From JANQQJ01 sp046290575 (lineage in GTDB: Bacteria; Pseudomonadota; Alphaproteobacteria; SMXS01), in contig JBKAGX010000001.1 of the NCBI GenBank assembly GCA_046290575.1, forward strand, positions 558,001 through 622,000: 64,000 nucleotides of DNA. Direction: 5' to 3'. The position numbers were made by a program, and so were the translations under genes. Shown here one piece after another: positions 52,514 to 60,456 of this stretch (position 1 is its first letter; every line of letters starts with the position of its first letter). Under the pieces are notes generated by a model that saw only the letters and a list, made by a program, of their open reading frames with translations, was not told where the DNA came from and ran no database searches.

Positions 52514-53748
52514 AGGTCCATCACCTGGCGGTAGTACTGATAGAATCCACGGATTGCGGTCTCCGTCACCATATGATCTTCGTCCTGAATACCCACCCCG
52601 CCCATTTCCAGCAGGCCATCTCGGTCAGGATAGGCACGGATGCCCTCCTGCGAGGCTTGCAGCACTTCGCCGTCATCAATGGATACCAGTCCCGAAGGTC
52701 CCATCAGATTGGCCTGGCGCAGCCTGATCTGGGTCATTTCTGCGCTGTCATCTTCATAGCCGAAGAAGGTCCACAGCAGATCATGCGCGTGCGGTCCGCG
52801 CGGCACGATCTGCCGCATTGCCAGCGTGTTGGACTGCTGCTGAATGATCAGGTTGGGCCAAAGCGTCTGCATCACCACCGTGGCGCTGCCGGGAAATTCT
52901 TTCACCGGCGTCAGAAGGGTCGGGTCATATAGCTTCATGTCGCCCTTGAAAGACTTCATCTGGGCGGTCGCGCCGCTGGCCTTCTGCTCGCCTTTCGACG
53001 AAATCAGCGCGCCGTGGCGGCCGGTCGAATCCATTTTGACCTGCGACGGCTGGTCGGCACGGAACAGGCCGAAGGTTACCAGAAATACATGCAGCAGGCT
53101 GGCGTGATAGGGGTCCTTGATGTTCTCGAACATCAGCTTCCAGTTAGAGGGGATGCGCTGGCGCATCTCGCCTAGAACCCGAAGCTTGCGCCCGTCAAAC
53201 ACCCGGTCATAGAGCGCCAGCATGGATGCGCCCAGATAGTCCTTGAACGGCTCGACCCCATGATCGAACGAGGCAAAGACCGCGCCATGCCGTTCGGTAA
53301 CGGCGAGCTTTTCGAGACCATGATCCTTCAGTTTGAAATCTTTCGGCATGCCGCCCTTGCGCTTGACGCCCCGGCCAAACGGTACGCCGGTCAGGTTGCC
53401 TTTCAGGTCATAGACCCATTGGTGATAGGGGCACATGAACTCGGCTGCATTGCCCCAGTCGCGTTGGCAGAACTGGACGCCGCGGTGCGCGCAGCGATTG
53501 ACAAACACGTTAAGAGCGCCATCCATGTCGCGGACGAGTACGACCGGTTGTTCGCCGACAAAAGCGCGTTTGAAGTCGCCGGGGTCGGGAATCTCAGCGC
53601 TCAGCCCGACATAGTTCCATGCTGCGCCGCCGAACACCCGCGCTTGTTCACGGTCATAGATGTCCTGATCGGCATAGATCCAATAGGGGACGCGTGACAG
53701 CCCTTCTTCAGGCCATCGGCGATCGCCCGCGTTGGCGTCTGCGCTCAT
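52510..53748 (-). CDS. Aromatic-ring-hydroxylating dioxygenase alpha subunit (Rieske)
   Basis: A 412-residue alpha subunit. Cluster ligands are C86-x-H88 and C106-x2-H109. The iron site is N-I-K-D212-P-Y-H215-x4-H220, the D-P-Y-H form common to salicylate-, anthranilate- and naphthalene-type oxygenases. It would dihydroxylate or monohydroxylate an aromatic ring. The ATG at 53748 is used. A TTAG-N4-CTA site lies 33 bases upstream. It is coupled to the beta subunit and divergent from the VOC gene. Neither a Rieske ferredoxin nor a reductase is encoded nearby. Confidence 0.94.
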   Translation of the reverse strand: MSADANAGDRRWPEEGLSRVPYWIYADQDIYDREQARVFGGAAWNYVGLSAEIPDPGDFKRAFVGEQPVVLVRDMDGALNVFVNRCAHRGVQFCQRDWGNAAEFMCPYHQWVYDLKGNLTGVPFGRGVKRKGGMPKDFKLKDHGLEKLAVTERHGAVFASFDHGVEPFKDYLGASMLALYDRVFDGRKLRVLGEMRQRIPSNWKLMFENIKDPYHASLLHVFLVTFGLFRADQPSQVKMDSTGRHGALISSKGEQKASGATAQMKSFKGDMKLYDPTLLTPVKEFPGSATVVMQTLWPNLIIQQQSNTLAMRQIVPRGPHAHDLLWTFFGYEDDSAEMTQIRLRQANLMGPSGLVSIDDGEVLQASQEGIRAYPDRDGLLEMGGVGIQDEDHMVTETAIRGFYQYYRQVMDL

Positions 53749-53780
53749 CTTCTTCGATTTCCCTTGCTGAAGGCGAATTG

Positions 53781-53794
53781 CTTAGGACACTATG
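53781..53794. promoter_or_regulatory. TTAG-N4-CTA motif, site 2 (Rieske alpha-beta operon)
   Basis: CTTAG-GACA-CTATG lies 33 bases upstream of the alpha-subunit ATG. It is one of six copies of the proposed MarR operator in the 48-62 kb module. Confidence 0.65.
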
Positions 53795-53861
53795 TATTCC
53801 ATGCTGTTGCGGTCAGGCAAGCTATCCCTGTGCCGTGCAGCAGACAAATAGACTCGCATTT

Positions 53862-53879
53862 TTTATACGATCGTATAAA
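53862..53879. promoter_or_regulatory. 18-bp perfect palindrome, candidate TetR operator overlapping a -10 box
   Basis: TTTATACGATCGTATAAA is a perfect palindrome 85 bases upstream of the VOC ATG. Its right arm forms TATAAAT, a good -10 element for the VOC gene. The core ACGATCGT recurs at 55393-55400 next to a TetR gene. Confidence 0.7.
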
Positions 53880-53963
53880 TTATGTCGACGATTTTGGCGG
53901 CGTTTGGCACAGAAGGCTAGGAACGTCTGCGTGACCGTGATTGAAACGAGGAGCACCGGTGAC

Positions 53964-54557
53964 ATGAGCGACAAGAATGAGAAATTCGAAATCAAGGGCG
54001 TCAACCATCTGGCGCTGACCTGTAAGGACATGAAGAAGACGGTGGATTTCTATTCCGGTGTGCTGGGCATGCCGCTGATCAAGACCATTGATCTGCCCCG
54101 TGGCATGGGTCAGCACTTCTTCTTCGACATCGGCAATGGCGACTCGCTGGCATTCTTCTGGTTCCCGGACTCACCCGAATCGGAACCGGGCGTAACGCAC
54201 CCGGAGCATCTGGTCGGGCAGGGGTCGATTACCACCGCCAATGCGACGATGAACCACATCGCTTTCAATATCGATGCGGACAAGATCGAAGATTACCGCC
54301 AGCGGCTGGTAGATGCGGGCGTGGAAGTGACGCCGGTCGTCAATCATGATGATTCGCCCCAACAGGCACATCCGGAAATTACCCCTTCGACATTTGTGCG
54401 GTCGATCTACTTCATGGACCCGGACGGCATACAGCTTGAGTTCGCAGGCTGGACCCGCGCACTGGGTGAGAACGACGTCAGCCATGAACCGGCGACAGCC
54501 GATGATCGCGCCCGATATCTCGAAATGCAGAAAGAGGCGATGCAGGCGGCTGAGTAA
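53964..54557 (+). CDS. VOC superfamily protein (glyoxalase/extradiol dioxygenase type)
   Basis: A 197-residue VOC protein. The first module opens GVNHLALTCKDMKKTVDFYSGVLGMPLIK (His ligand), continues with HFFFDIGNGDSLAFFWFPD, and the second module has NHIAFNIDADKIEDYRQRL and the terminal SIYFMDPDGIQLEF (Glu ligand). The complete ligand set suggests an active metal enzyme, either a lyase or a small extradiol-type dioxygenase. The ATG at 53964 lies about ten bases from GAGGAG. It is divergent from the Rieske operon, consistent with acting on its product. Confidence 0.9.
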   Translation: MSDKNEKFEIKGVNHLALTCKDMKKTVDFYSGVLGMPLIKTIDLPRGMGQHFFFDIGNGDSLAFFWFPDSPESEPGVTHPEHLVGQGSITTANATMNHIAFNIDADKIEDYRQRLVDAGVEVTPVVNHDDSPQQAHPEITPSTFVRSIYFMDPDGIQLEFAGWTRALGENDVSHEPATADDRARYLEMQKEAMQAAE

Positions 54558-54568
54558 CGGCGACTATT

Positions 54569-54639
54569 CGTCATGCCTGCGCAAGCAGGAATCTTTGCGC
54601 CCTTTACGGCATGAGGTCCCCGCGTTCGCGGGGATGACG
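54569..54639. repeat. GTCAT-type composite palindromic repeat between convergent genes
   Basis: Starts CGTCATGCCTGCGCAAGCAG and ends CCCCGCGTTCGCGGGGATGA followed by CG. It consists of two hairpins with outer GTCAT/ATGAC, like 967-1032. Located between the VOC gene and the convergent TetR gene. Confidence 0.75.
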
Positions 54640-54662
54640 TGCGGTGTTTGGGCCGGTCGTTT

Positions 54663-55304
54663 CTATTTCGGCTGACCTTTCCGCGCCAATGCCATGGCGC
54701 CACCTGCGGCAAAGGTTACCAGTGCTTCCAGCGTTTCATCGGGGTCATCGGGGTTGCAGAGGCCATCTGAAATTCTGCTCAGCCGCTCGCCGTTGCTGCA
54801 GGCCATGGCCATGGCGCCGACGGAAAGAAAGAAGCTCCAATAGGCGTCCCTCCGGCTAAGGCCGGGTACCGCAGCCCGAATGCGGTCGACCAGTGCCTCG
54901 GCGGCAGGATCGAAAATCGATTTCGTCAGCGCGCGCGACCGGTCGTCGGGATTGCTGACCGTATTGGCCATCAGCTTGGCAAAAGCCCGGCCTTCCTTTG
55001 AGTCGAATCGAAACGCCAGGACCGGCCCGATGATGGTTTCAATGACATCCTCGATCTGGTCGCCGCGTCCGGCGGCTTCCAGATCAGCAAGAATCCTGGC
55101 GCGCCTGTCCGCCACGGCCTCTGCATGTCTTTCAAAAACAGCTTTGAACAGCTCGTCTTTCGACCCGAGGTGATACCGCACGGCGGCCAGCTGCACCCCG
55201 GCGCGGTCGGCGATGCCGCGTATCGAGGCACCCTCATAGCCCTTGGCGGAGAACTCGGTTTGCGCGGCCTCGAGGATGCGCGTCTTGGTGTCCGGTTTCG
55301 TCAT
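54663..55304 (-). CDS. TetR/AcrR family transcriptional regulator
   Basis: A 213-residue TetR regulator. The HTH is ASIRGIADRAGVQLAAVRYHLGSKDELF (about residues 26-53). The C-terminal part (IIGPVLAFRFDSKEGRAFAKLMANTVSN) resembles the CecR/YbiH-type TetR_C. The ATG at 55304 has GGGGACC upstream; a start 42 bases earlier is not favoured. It is divergent from the TonB receptor. An ACGATCGT-centred site lies 87 bases upstream of its start, and a perfect version is in the VOC/Rieske gap. Confidence 0.92.
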   Translation of the reverse strand: MTKPDTKTRILEAAQTEFSAKGYEGASIRGIADRAGVQLAAVRYHLGSKDELFKAVFERHAEAVADRRARILADLEAAGRGDQIEDVIETIIGPVLAFRFDSKEGRAFAKLMANTVSNPDDRSRALTKSIFDPAAEALVDRIRAAVPGLSRRDAYWSFFLSVGAMAMACSNGERLSRISDGLCNPDDPDETLEALVTFAAGGAMALARKGQPK

Positions 55305-55390
55305 TCTGGTCCCCAGCAGGGTTGCGCAACGATGCCCCGGTGCCATGGCCCCGAGTGAATGGTCTATCCATAGCAGGCCGGGACATTTTT

Positions 55391-55407
55391 GTACGATCGT
55401 CTATATT
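55391..55407. promoter_or_regulatory. Partial TetR operator next to a -10 box of the TonB receptor
   Basis: GTACGATCGTCTATATT has the palindromic core ACGATCGT followed by TATATT, a plausible -10 element for the receptor. The arrangement (core, then -10) is the same as at 53862-53879. The TetR gene is directly adjacent. Confidence 0.6.
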
Positions 55408-55415
55408 TTTCCTTA

Positions 55416-55429
55416 CTTAGCTTCCTAAT
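55416..55429. promoter_or_regulatory. TTAG-N4-CTA motif, site 3 (TonB receptor)
   Basis: CTTAG-CTTC-CTAAT is the most symmetrical of the six copies. It lies nine bases downstream of the proposed -10 box, where a repressor would block transcription of the receptor. Confidence 0.65.
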
Positions 55430-55525
55430 GTTTGATACCGTCAGTCAGGCAGGGGTTGGGAACCTGTGGGCGCGTAAAAAATCAGAATACGCGCGGGAGA
55501 GAAACTACGAAGGGGAGGCATTTCC

Positions 55526-57961
55526 ATGTTCATTGGAACGAGCTCTATCTACCGTATTGCGTTGGCTATAATGCTCGTGACGGGATTTTTCGTTGCCGGT
55601 CCTGTAGGAGCCCAAGGCGATGAAGCGCCTGCTGAGCAGAATCAGGAGGTGGTCGATCGCGGCAAACTTGAAACCATCACTGTCAATGTTCGCTACCGCG
55701 AAGAGCGGTCGCAGGATACGCCGATGGCTGTGTCACCCTTCGACGCCTTGGCGTTGGAAGACATGGTGGCGCAGGATATCCGCGATGTCGCGCCGGCGAC
55801 GCCTAACCTGCATCTCGTGCCCGTCGTCACCTTCCCCAATTCGGCGGCGATCAGCATCCGCGGCATCGGTATTCAGGGGATCGAGTCGACCGAAGAGCCG
55901 CGCGTCGGCGTCTCCGTCGATGGCGTCTTTATTGCCCGGCCGATTGCCACGCTAATCGATCTATTCGACGTCGAAAGTGTCGAGGTGCTGCGCGGACCTC
56001 AGGGCATTTCTTTCGGCAAGAACAGTCTAGCGGGCGGACTCAACGTCCGCAGTAAACGGCCGACAGGCGATTTCGGCTGGCATGCCGAAGGCACAGCCGG
56101 CCGCTTCGAGCGCTATGATTTCCGGGGTGCGGTGGAGTTTCCGATTGTCGAGGATAAACTGGCAATGCGGATCTCGGGCATGTCGCAGAACTATGGCGGC
56201 CATTTTCGCAATCGCGTCAACAATGAACGGTTGAATGGGGAGAATATTTTATCCCTGCGCGCGACGACCGTCTGGACACCCAGCGACAATTTTGACCTGA
56301 CCTTGATAGGTTTCTGGCTGCGCGAACGCAGCGACGCGCCGGGTGGGGACAATGCGCCGGATTGTTCACCTGGCGATGCAGCGTTCCCGCAGATATTGTG
56401 TTTCCTCGTCAACCCGACCACTGGGCTGCCCTATAGTGGCGAGCCGGATGATGACCCCTATCTGGTTGGCCGTGATGCACCGGAAAATCATGATACCGAC
56501 CAGTGGATGGTGGTCGCAGAGGCCAACTGGGATGTCGGTGCGCTGATTCTGACATCGCTGTTCGGCTATGTGGATACGGATGGGCTGATCAACAGCGACT
56601 TTGATCAGACAGAAATTCTGTTCTTTCCCACGTTTCGCGATCAGACTCATTATCAGCTTTCTGAAGAGTTCCGCATCGCGACCGACTTTAGCGATATGGA
56701 CGGCTTTATCAGCCAGCTGGATATGGTTCTTGGCCTTTACTATCTCGAACAGAAGCACGAGCTGGTTCAGAGCTTCCCGACACTCAACAACTCGGCGGAT
56801 TACACGACCCAGAAGCATGAGCATATCGCCGGATTCGGTCAGATCATCTGGCATGCGACCGACCGGCTGAATTTGAATTTCGGACTGCGATACAGCCACG
56901 AGAAGAAAGAGTTCTTCCGCAATCCCGGCACCCAATTTTCTCCCGCTGAATTCATGCTTGTTGACTTCGCAACAGGGGAGCTGTTCCCGGAAAACCGGCC
57001 GTCGATCGACTTCATGGCGACACAGATGCCCTCCGGCGGCATCCCGTTGGTGATTGGCGATATCTCACGCGACCGGGTGATGTTCCGGGCTGGGGCGGAC
57101 TACCGCTTCAATGACCAGGTCATGGCCTATTTCCAGTTCAGCCAGGGCTATAAGGCCGGGTCCTTCGGGGCGCGTGCTGCGTCTCTTGTGACGGCGGGTC
57201 CGACCGATGACGAGACCTCTGATTCCTATGAAGTTGGTATCAAGTCCGATCTTTTTGACGAACGGGTGCGGCTTAACATCACAGCCTTCTACACCAAATT
57301 GAATGACCTTGAATTCGGTTTGTTTATTCCCAACCCGACCAATCCGACAGGTCAGGAAACGCTGAACGATAACATTGCGTCGGCACGGGTTCAGGGCATT
57401 GAGATCGAACTGACGGCCAAGCCGCATGAGCGGGTTACCCTGCATGCCAGTGTTGGGATTCTCGATTCCGACTACAAGAGCTTCTGCGCGGATATCGATG
57501 GCCCTTCCTTCTTTGACATGGCGCCGGCATCGCCTTGTGGCGGGCGCGTTGCGAACCTGTCTGATCCGGGATCAACGGGTGCTGGCACCTATCTCGTGGA
57601 CGAAGACAATTCGTTCCTGAGATTACCGCGTGCCCCGAAACTGCAGCTCTATTTTGCCATCGACTATGACCACCCTCTGGGCAATTTCGGTACGCTGGCC
57701 GCGCGGGCGGCGGTGACCCATTCCAGCGGCTTCTTCAGCGAGGGTACAAACAATCCCAAGGGTTTCGTCAGCAGCTACACCACGCTTGATGCCAGCCTGA
57801 CCTGGCACAATATCGACGAGAATGTCAGCGTGAAGGTCTGGGGCAAAAACCTGACCGGCGAATTGTACCTGCGGGGACTGACGCCGACGGCGAATTTCTT
57901 CAATCAGCGTTTCTGGGGTGAACGGCGCACTTGGGGTGTGACTGTTAGCTGGCGTGGGTAA
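55526..57961 (+). CDS. TonB-dependent receptor
   Basis: An 811-residue outer-membrane receptor. A signal peptide (IYRIALAIMLVTGFFVAGPVGAQG) precedes the TonB-box region ETITVNVRYREERSQDTPMAV, the plug (ISIRGIGIQGIESTEEPRVGV, VEVLRGPQGISFGKNSLAGGL) and a long barrel ending GVTVSW. It is in the same broad family as the receptor at 38.5 kb but lacks that protein's extension. The ATG at 55526 has GGGGAGG upstream. It is controlled by candidate TetR and MarR sites and is followed by a terminator. It is a probable uptake port for the module's substrate. Confidence 0.94.
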   Translation: MFIGTSSIYRIALAIMLVTGFFVAGPVGAQGDEAPAEQNQEVVDRGKLETITVNVRYREERSQDTPMAVSPFDALALEDMVAQDIRDVAPATPNLHLVPVVTFPNSAAISIRGIGIQGIESTEEPRVGVSVDGVFIARPIATLIDLFDVESVEVLRGPQGISFGKNSLAGGLNVRSKRPTGDFGWHAEGTAGRFERYDFRGAVEFPIVEDKLAMRISGMSQNYGGHFRNRVNNERLNGENILSLRATTVWTPSDNFDLTLIGFWLRERSDAPGGDNAPDCSPGDAAFPQILCFLVNPTTGLPYSGEPDDDPYLVGRDAPENHDTDQWMVVAEANWDVGALILTSLFGYVDTDGLINSDFDQTEILFFPTFRDQTHYQLSEEFRIATDFSDMDGFISQLDMVLGLYYLEQKHELVQSFPTLNNSADYTTQKHEHIAGFGQIIWHATDRLNLNFGLRYSHEKKEFFRNPGTQFSPAEFMLVDFATGELFPENRPSIDFMATQMPSGGIPLVIGDISRDRVMFRAGADYRFNDQVMAYFQFSQGYKAGSFGARAASLVTAGPTDDETSDSYEVGIKSDLFDERVRLNITAFYTKLNDLEFGLFIPNPTNPTGQETLNDNIASARVQGIEIELTAKPHERVTLHASVGILDSDYKSFCADIDGPSFFDMAPASPCGGRVANLSDPGSTGAGTYLVDEDNSFLRLPRAPKLQLYFAIDYDHPLGNFGTLAARAAVTHSSGFFSEGTNNPKGFVSSYTTLDASLTWHNIDENVSVKVWGKNLTGELYLRGLTPTANFFNQRFWGERRTWGVTVSWRG

Positions 57962-57985
57962 AGACAGAGATCATGGGGAGACTTT

Positions 57986-58020
57986 GTGGCCGGCGGGTCT
58001 TTGCGCCGGCCACTTTATTT
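57986..58020 (+). terminator. Rho-independent terminator after TonB receptor
   Basis: A ten-base-pair stem, GTGGCCGGCG (57986-57995) and CGCCGGCCAC (58004-58013), with an eight-base loop and a TTTATTT tail. It ends only 25 bases before the MFS start codon, so the MFS gene depends on read-through or on a promoter inside this region. Confidence 0.85.
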
Positions 58021-58044
58021 CTCTTCCAGGCCCGATAGGGCCGG

Positions 58045-59415
58045 ATGGTGAGTAGCCGCGCATCCACGGTAAAGCCTGGCCAGCTGCCCTGGCCGACCAC
58101 GGCCTATGCCTGGGCGGTGGTGGCGATCCTGTGTTTTGCCAACGTGGTCTCCTTCATTGACCGGTCGGTCATCACGTTGATGGTCGGCCCGATCAAAGCC
58201 GACCTCGGTCTCACCGATACGCATATGGGGCTTTTGATGGGGTTCGCTTTTGCCCTGTTCTATGCACTGATGGCGGTGCCTATCGGCGTCGCCGCGGACC
58301 GCTGGAAGCGCACTCGAATTATCAGCATCGGTGTGATTTTCTGGACCATCGCCACCGCATGTTGCGGCCTGGCGAAGAACTTTGGACAGCTGTTTCTGGC
58401 GCGGATGAGCGTGGGTATCGGTGAAGCGACGCTGAGTCCATCGACCATGTCGCTGATCGGCGATTATTTTCCGCGCGACCGCATGGCCAAACCCATCGGC
58501 GCGTTTGCGGCAGCCGGCTATGCCGGCTTTGGAATCGCTATTCTGATCGGCGGCTATGTCGTCCAGGCTGTACAGCAGTCGGGCCCGATCAATGTGCCGG
58601 TTTTCGGCCTGCTGCAGCCTTGGCAGTTTGCGTTCGTCTGTGTCGCGGTTCCAGGTGTGTTGGTCTGGGCATTGATGTTTCTGGTACGCGAGCCAGCCCG
58701 GCGAGGTTTGACGACGGGCGTCGAAGCATCGGCGCAAGAAGGTCTCAGGGGGTTGTTTACGCCGGACCGTGGTCGCGCCTATCTGGCGATCCTGATCGGT
58801 TTTCCGGTGCTTGCGGTGCTGGGCTATGGCACCGCCAGTTGGGTCCCGGAGTTTTTCCGCAGAATTCATGGTTGGCAGCCTGCCGACATCGCGCTGGGCT
58901 ATGGGCTCGTGTTTCTCATCTGCGGCACCGCGGGCCCGTTCGCGGGCGGCTGGTTCACCGATTGGCTGGCCCAGCGCGGTTATCGTGATGCGAATTTGCG
59001 CGCCGCTATCATGGCGGTGTTGGCACTGGTCCCTTTTCAACTGGCATTTCCGCTGGTCGATAATGCCGGACTCGCGCTGGCACTGTTGGTGCCGACGACA
59101 TTCCTGGGTGCCGTGCCGTTCGGTGTGTCAACCTCGGCCTTGATCACCATCACCCCAAACCGCAGGCGGGCGCTGGTCGCAGCCATCTATTTGTTCATCG
59201 GCAATCTGGTCGGGCTGGGCCTAGGACCTCTCAGCGTTGCACTGATCACCGATCATGTATTCGCCGACGAGATGGCGATTCACTATTCGCTGGTGGTGAC
59301 GGCCACCGTGGTAATCCCCATCGGCCTTGTGGCGCTGCTGCTTGGCTTGAGGCCGTTCAAACGCGCCATGGAGGAAGAGGTCCGGTTAGAGCAACAGGCA
59401 GAGGCATTGACATGA
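58045..59415 (+). CDS. MFS transporter (spinster/aromatic-type)
   Basis: A 456-residue major facilitator with 12 predicted spans. Landmarks are AILCFANVVSFIDRSVITLMVGPIKADLGLTDTHMG, the loop 2-3 motif PIGVAADRWKRTR and GIGEATLSPSTMSLIGDYFPRDRM, all typical of the spinster-like branch. It would move a small organic compound across the inner membrane. The ATG at 58045 is used. The stop overlaps the next ATG (ATGA), so it is coupled to the MetE-like gene. It follows the TonB receptor, giving an outer- and inner-membrane pair for one substrate. Confidence 0.92.
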   Translation: MVSSRASTVKPGQLPWPTTAYAWAVVAILCFANVVSFIDRSVITLMVGPIKADLGLTDTHMGLLMGFAFALFYALMAVPIGVAADRWKRTRIISIGVIFWTIATACCGLAKNFGQLFLARMSVGIGEATLSPSTMSLIGDYFPRDRMAKPIGAFAAAGYAGFGIAILIGGYVVQAVQQSGPINVPVFGLLQPWQFAFVCVAVPGVLVWALMFLVREPARRGLTTGVEASAQEGLRGLFTPDRGRAYLAILIGFPVLAVLGYGTASWVPEFFRRIHGWQPADIALGYGLVFLICGTAGPFAGGWFTDWLAQRGYRDANLRAAIMAVLALVPFQLAFPLVDNAGLALALLVPTTFLGAVPFGVSTSALITITPNRRRALVAAIYLFIGNLVGLGLGPLSVALITDHVFADEMAIHYSLVVTATVVIPIGLVALLLGLRPFKRAMEEEVRLEQQAEALT

Positions 59416-60455
59416 GATACGGCAAACTTCTTCCCACCACGATTGTTGGCAGCTATGCGCAGCCAGGCTGGTTGATCGACCGGGAAAATCTGAAAAGCCG
59501 ACTTCCGCCGCGGGTCCGCGCGCGGGAGATCTGGCGTATTCCCGAGGATGATTTGGAAGAGGCGCAGGACGATGCGACCGTGCTTGCTATCCACGACCAG
59601 GAACGTGCCGGTATCGATATCATCGGTGACGGCGAGATGCGCCGGGAGAGCTATTCCAACCGGGTGGCGACCGCGCTTGACGGGATTGACATCGACAACC
59701 CCGGCTCCGCCATGGATCGAACGGGTAAACCTAATCCTGTTCCCCGCGTTGTGGCGGCAATCCGCCGCACACGTCCAATAGAGGCCGGGGATGTGGCGTT
59801 CATGCGGCAGCAGACCCGTCGGATGATCAAGATCACCCTGCCCGGCCCATTTACCATGACGCAACAGGCGCAGAACGACTATTACCCGGATGATGAGTCG
59901 CTGGCGATGGACTACGCCGCCGCCGTCAATGAAGAAATCCGGGATCTCTATGCCGCCGGGGCCGATATCGTTCAGCTCGACGAACCCTATATGCAGGCCC
60001 GGCCTGAGATTGCCCGCCAATATGGCATCAAAGCGGTAAACCGGGCATTTCAGGGACTGGATGGGATCAGCGCGCTGCATATTTGTTTCGGCTATGCGCA
60101 TGTCCATGGGGGCGCGTCGAAACCTAACGGCTACTCCTTCCTACCCGAATTGTCGGACAGCGACGTCGATCTGATCTCCATAGAGGCAGCGCAACCCAAG
60201 CTTGGCCTGGAGGTGCTGGAAAGCCTGCCATCAAAAGACATTATGCTGGGCGTATTGGACCTTAATGATCTGCAAGTGGAAGCACCCGAAACGGTCGCGG
60301 ATCGCATTCGTGCCGCGCTCGTCTATGCGGATGCGGAGCGGCTGGTGATCGCACCGGACTGCGGCATGAAATATCTGCCGCGCGATGTTGCGTTCGGGAA
60401 ACTGAAAGCGATGGCCGATGGTGCCACCATCGTGCGAGCAGAGCTTGAAGGGTAG
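59412..60455 (+). CDS. MetE-like (cobalamin-independent methionine synthase C-terminal fold) protein
   Basis: A 347-residue protein with the UROD/MetE catalytic barrel only. Landmarks are the opening TTIVGSYAQPGWL, VQLDEPYMQ, the zinc-ligand-like HICFGYAHVHGG and the late LVIAPDCGMKYLPRDVA with Cys. The N-terminal MetE domain is missing, as in the short COG0620 proteins. Relatives transfer methyl or alkyl groups to thiols, including epoxyalkane:CoM transferase. The gene overlaps the MFS stop by four bases and ends one base before the stop of the convergent hydrolase. An alkyl- or methyl-transfer step in the pathway is inferred. Confidence 0.9.
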   Translation: MRYGKLLPTTIVGSYAQPGWLIDRENLKSRLPPRVRAREIWRIPEDDLEEAQDDATVLAIHDQERAGIDIIGDGEMRRESYSNRVATALDGIDIDNPGSAMDRTGKPNPVPRVVAAIRRTRPIEAGDVAFMRQQTRRMIKITLPGPFTMTQQAQNDYYPDDESLAMDYAAAVNEEIRDLYAAGADIVQLDEPYMQARPEIARQYGIKAVNRAFQGLDGISALHICFGYAHVHGGASKPNGYSFLPELSDSDVDLISIEAAQPKLGLEVLESLPSKDIMLGVLDLNDLQVEAPETVADRIRAALVYADAERLVIAPDCGMKYLPRDVAFGKLKAMADGATIVRAELEG

Positions 60456-60456
60456 G

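Noticed and set aside
59412..60455. Calling the MetE-like gene methionine synthase
   Set aside because: It has only the catalytic barrel and lies in a transporter operon, so a housekeeping role is not supported.
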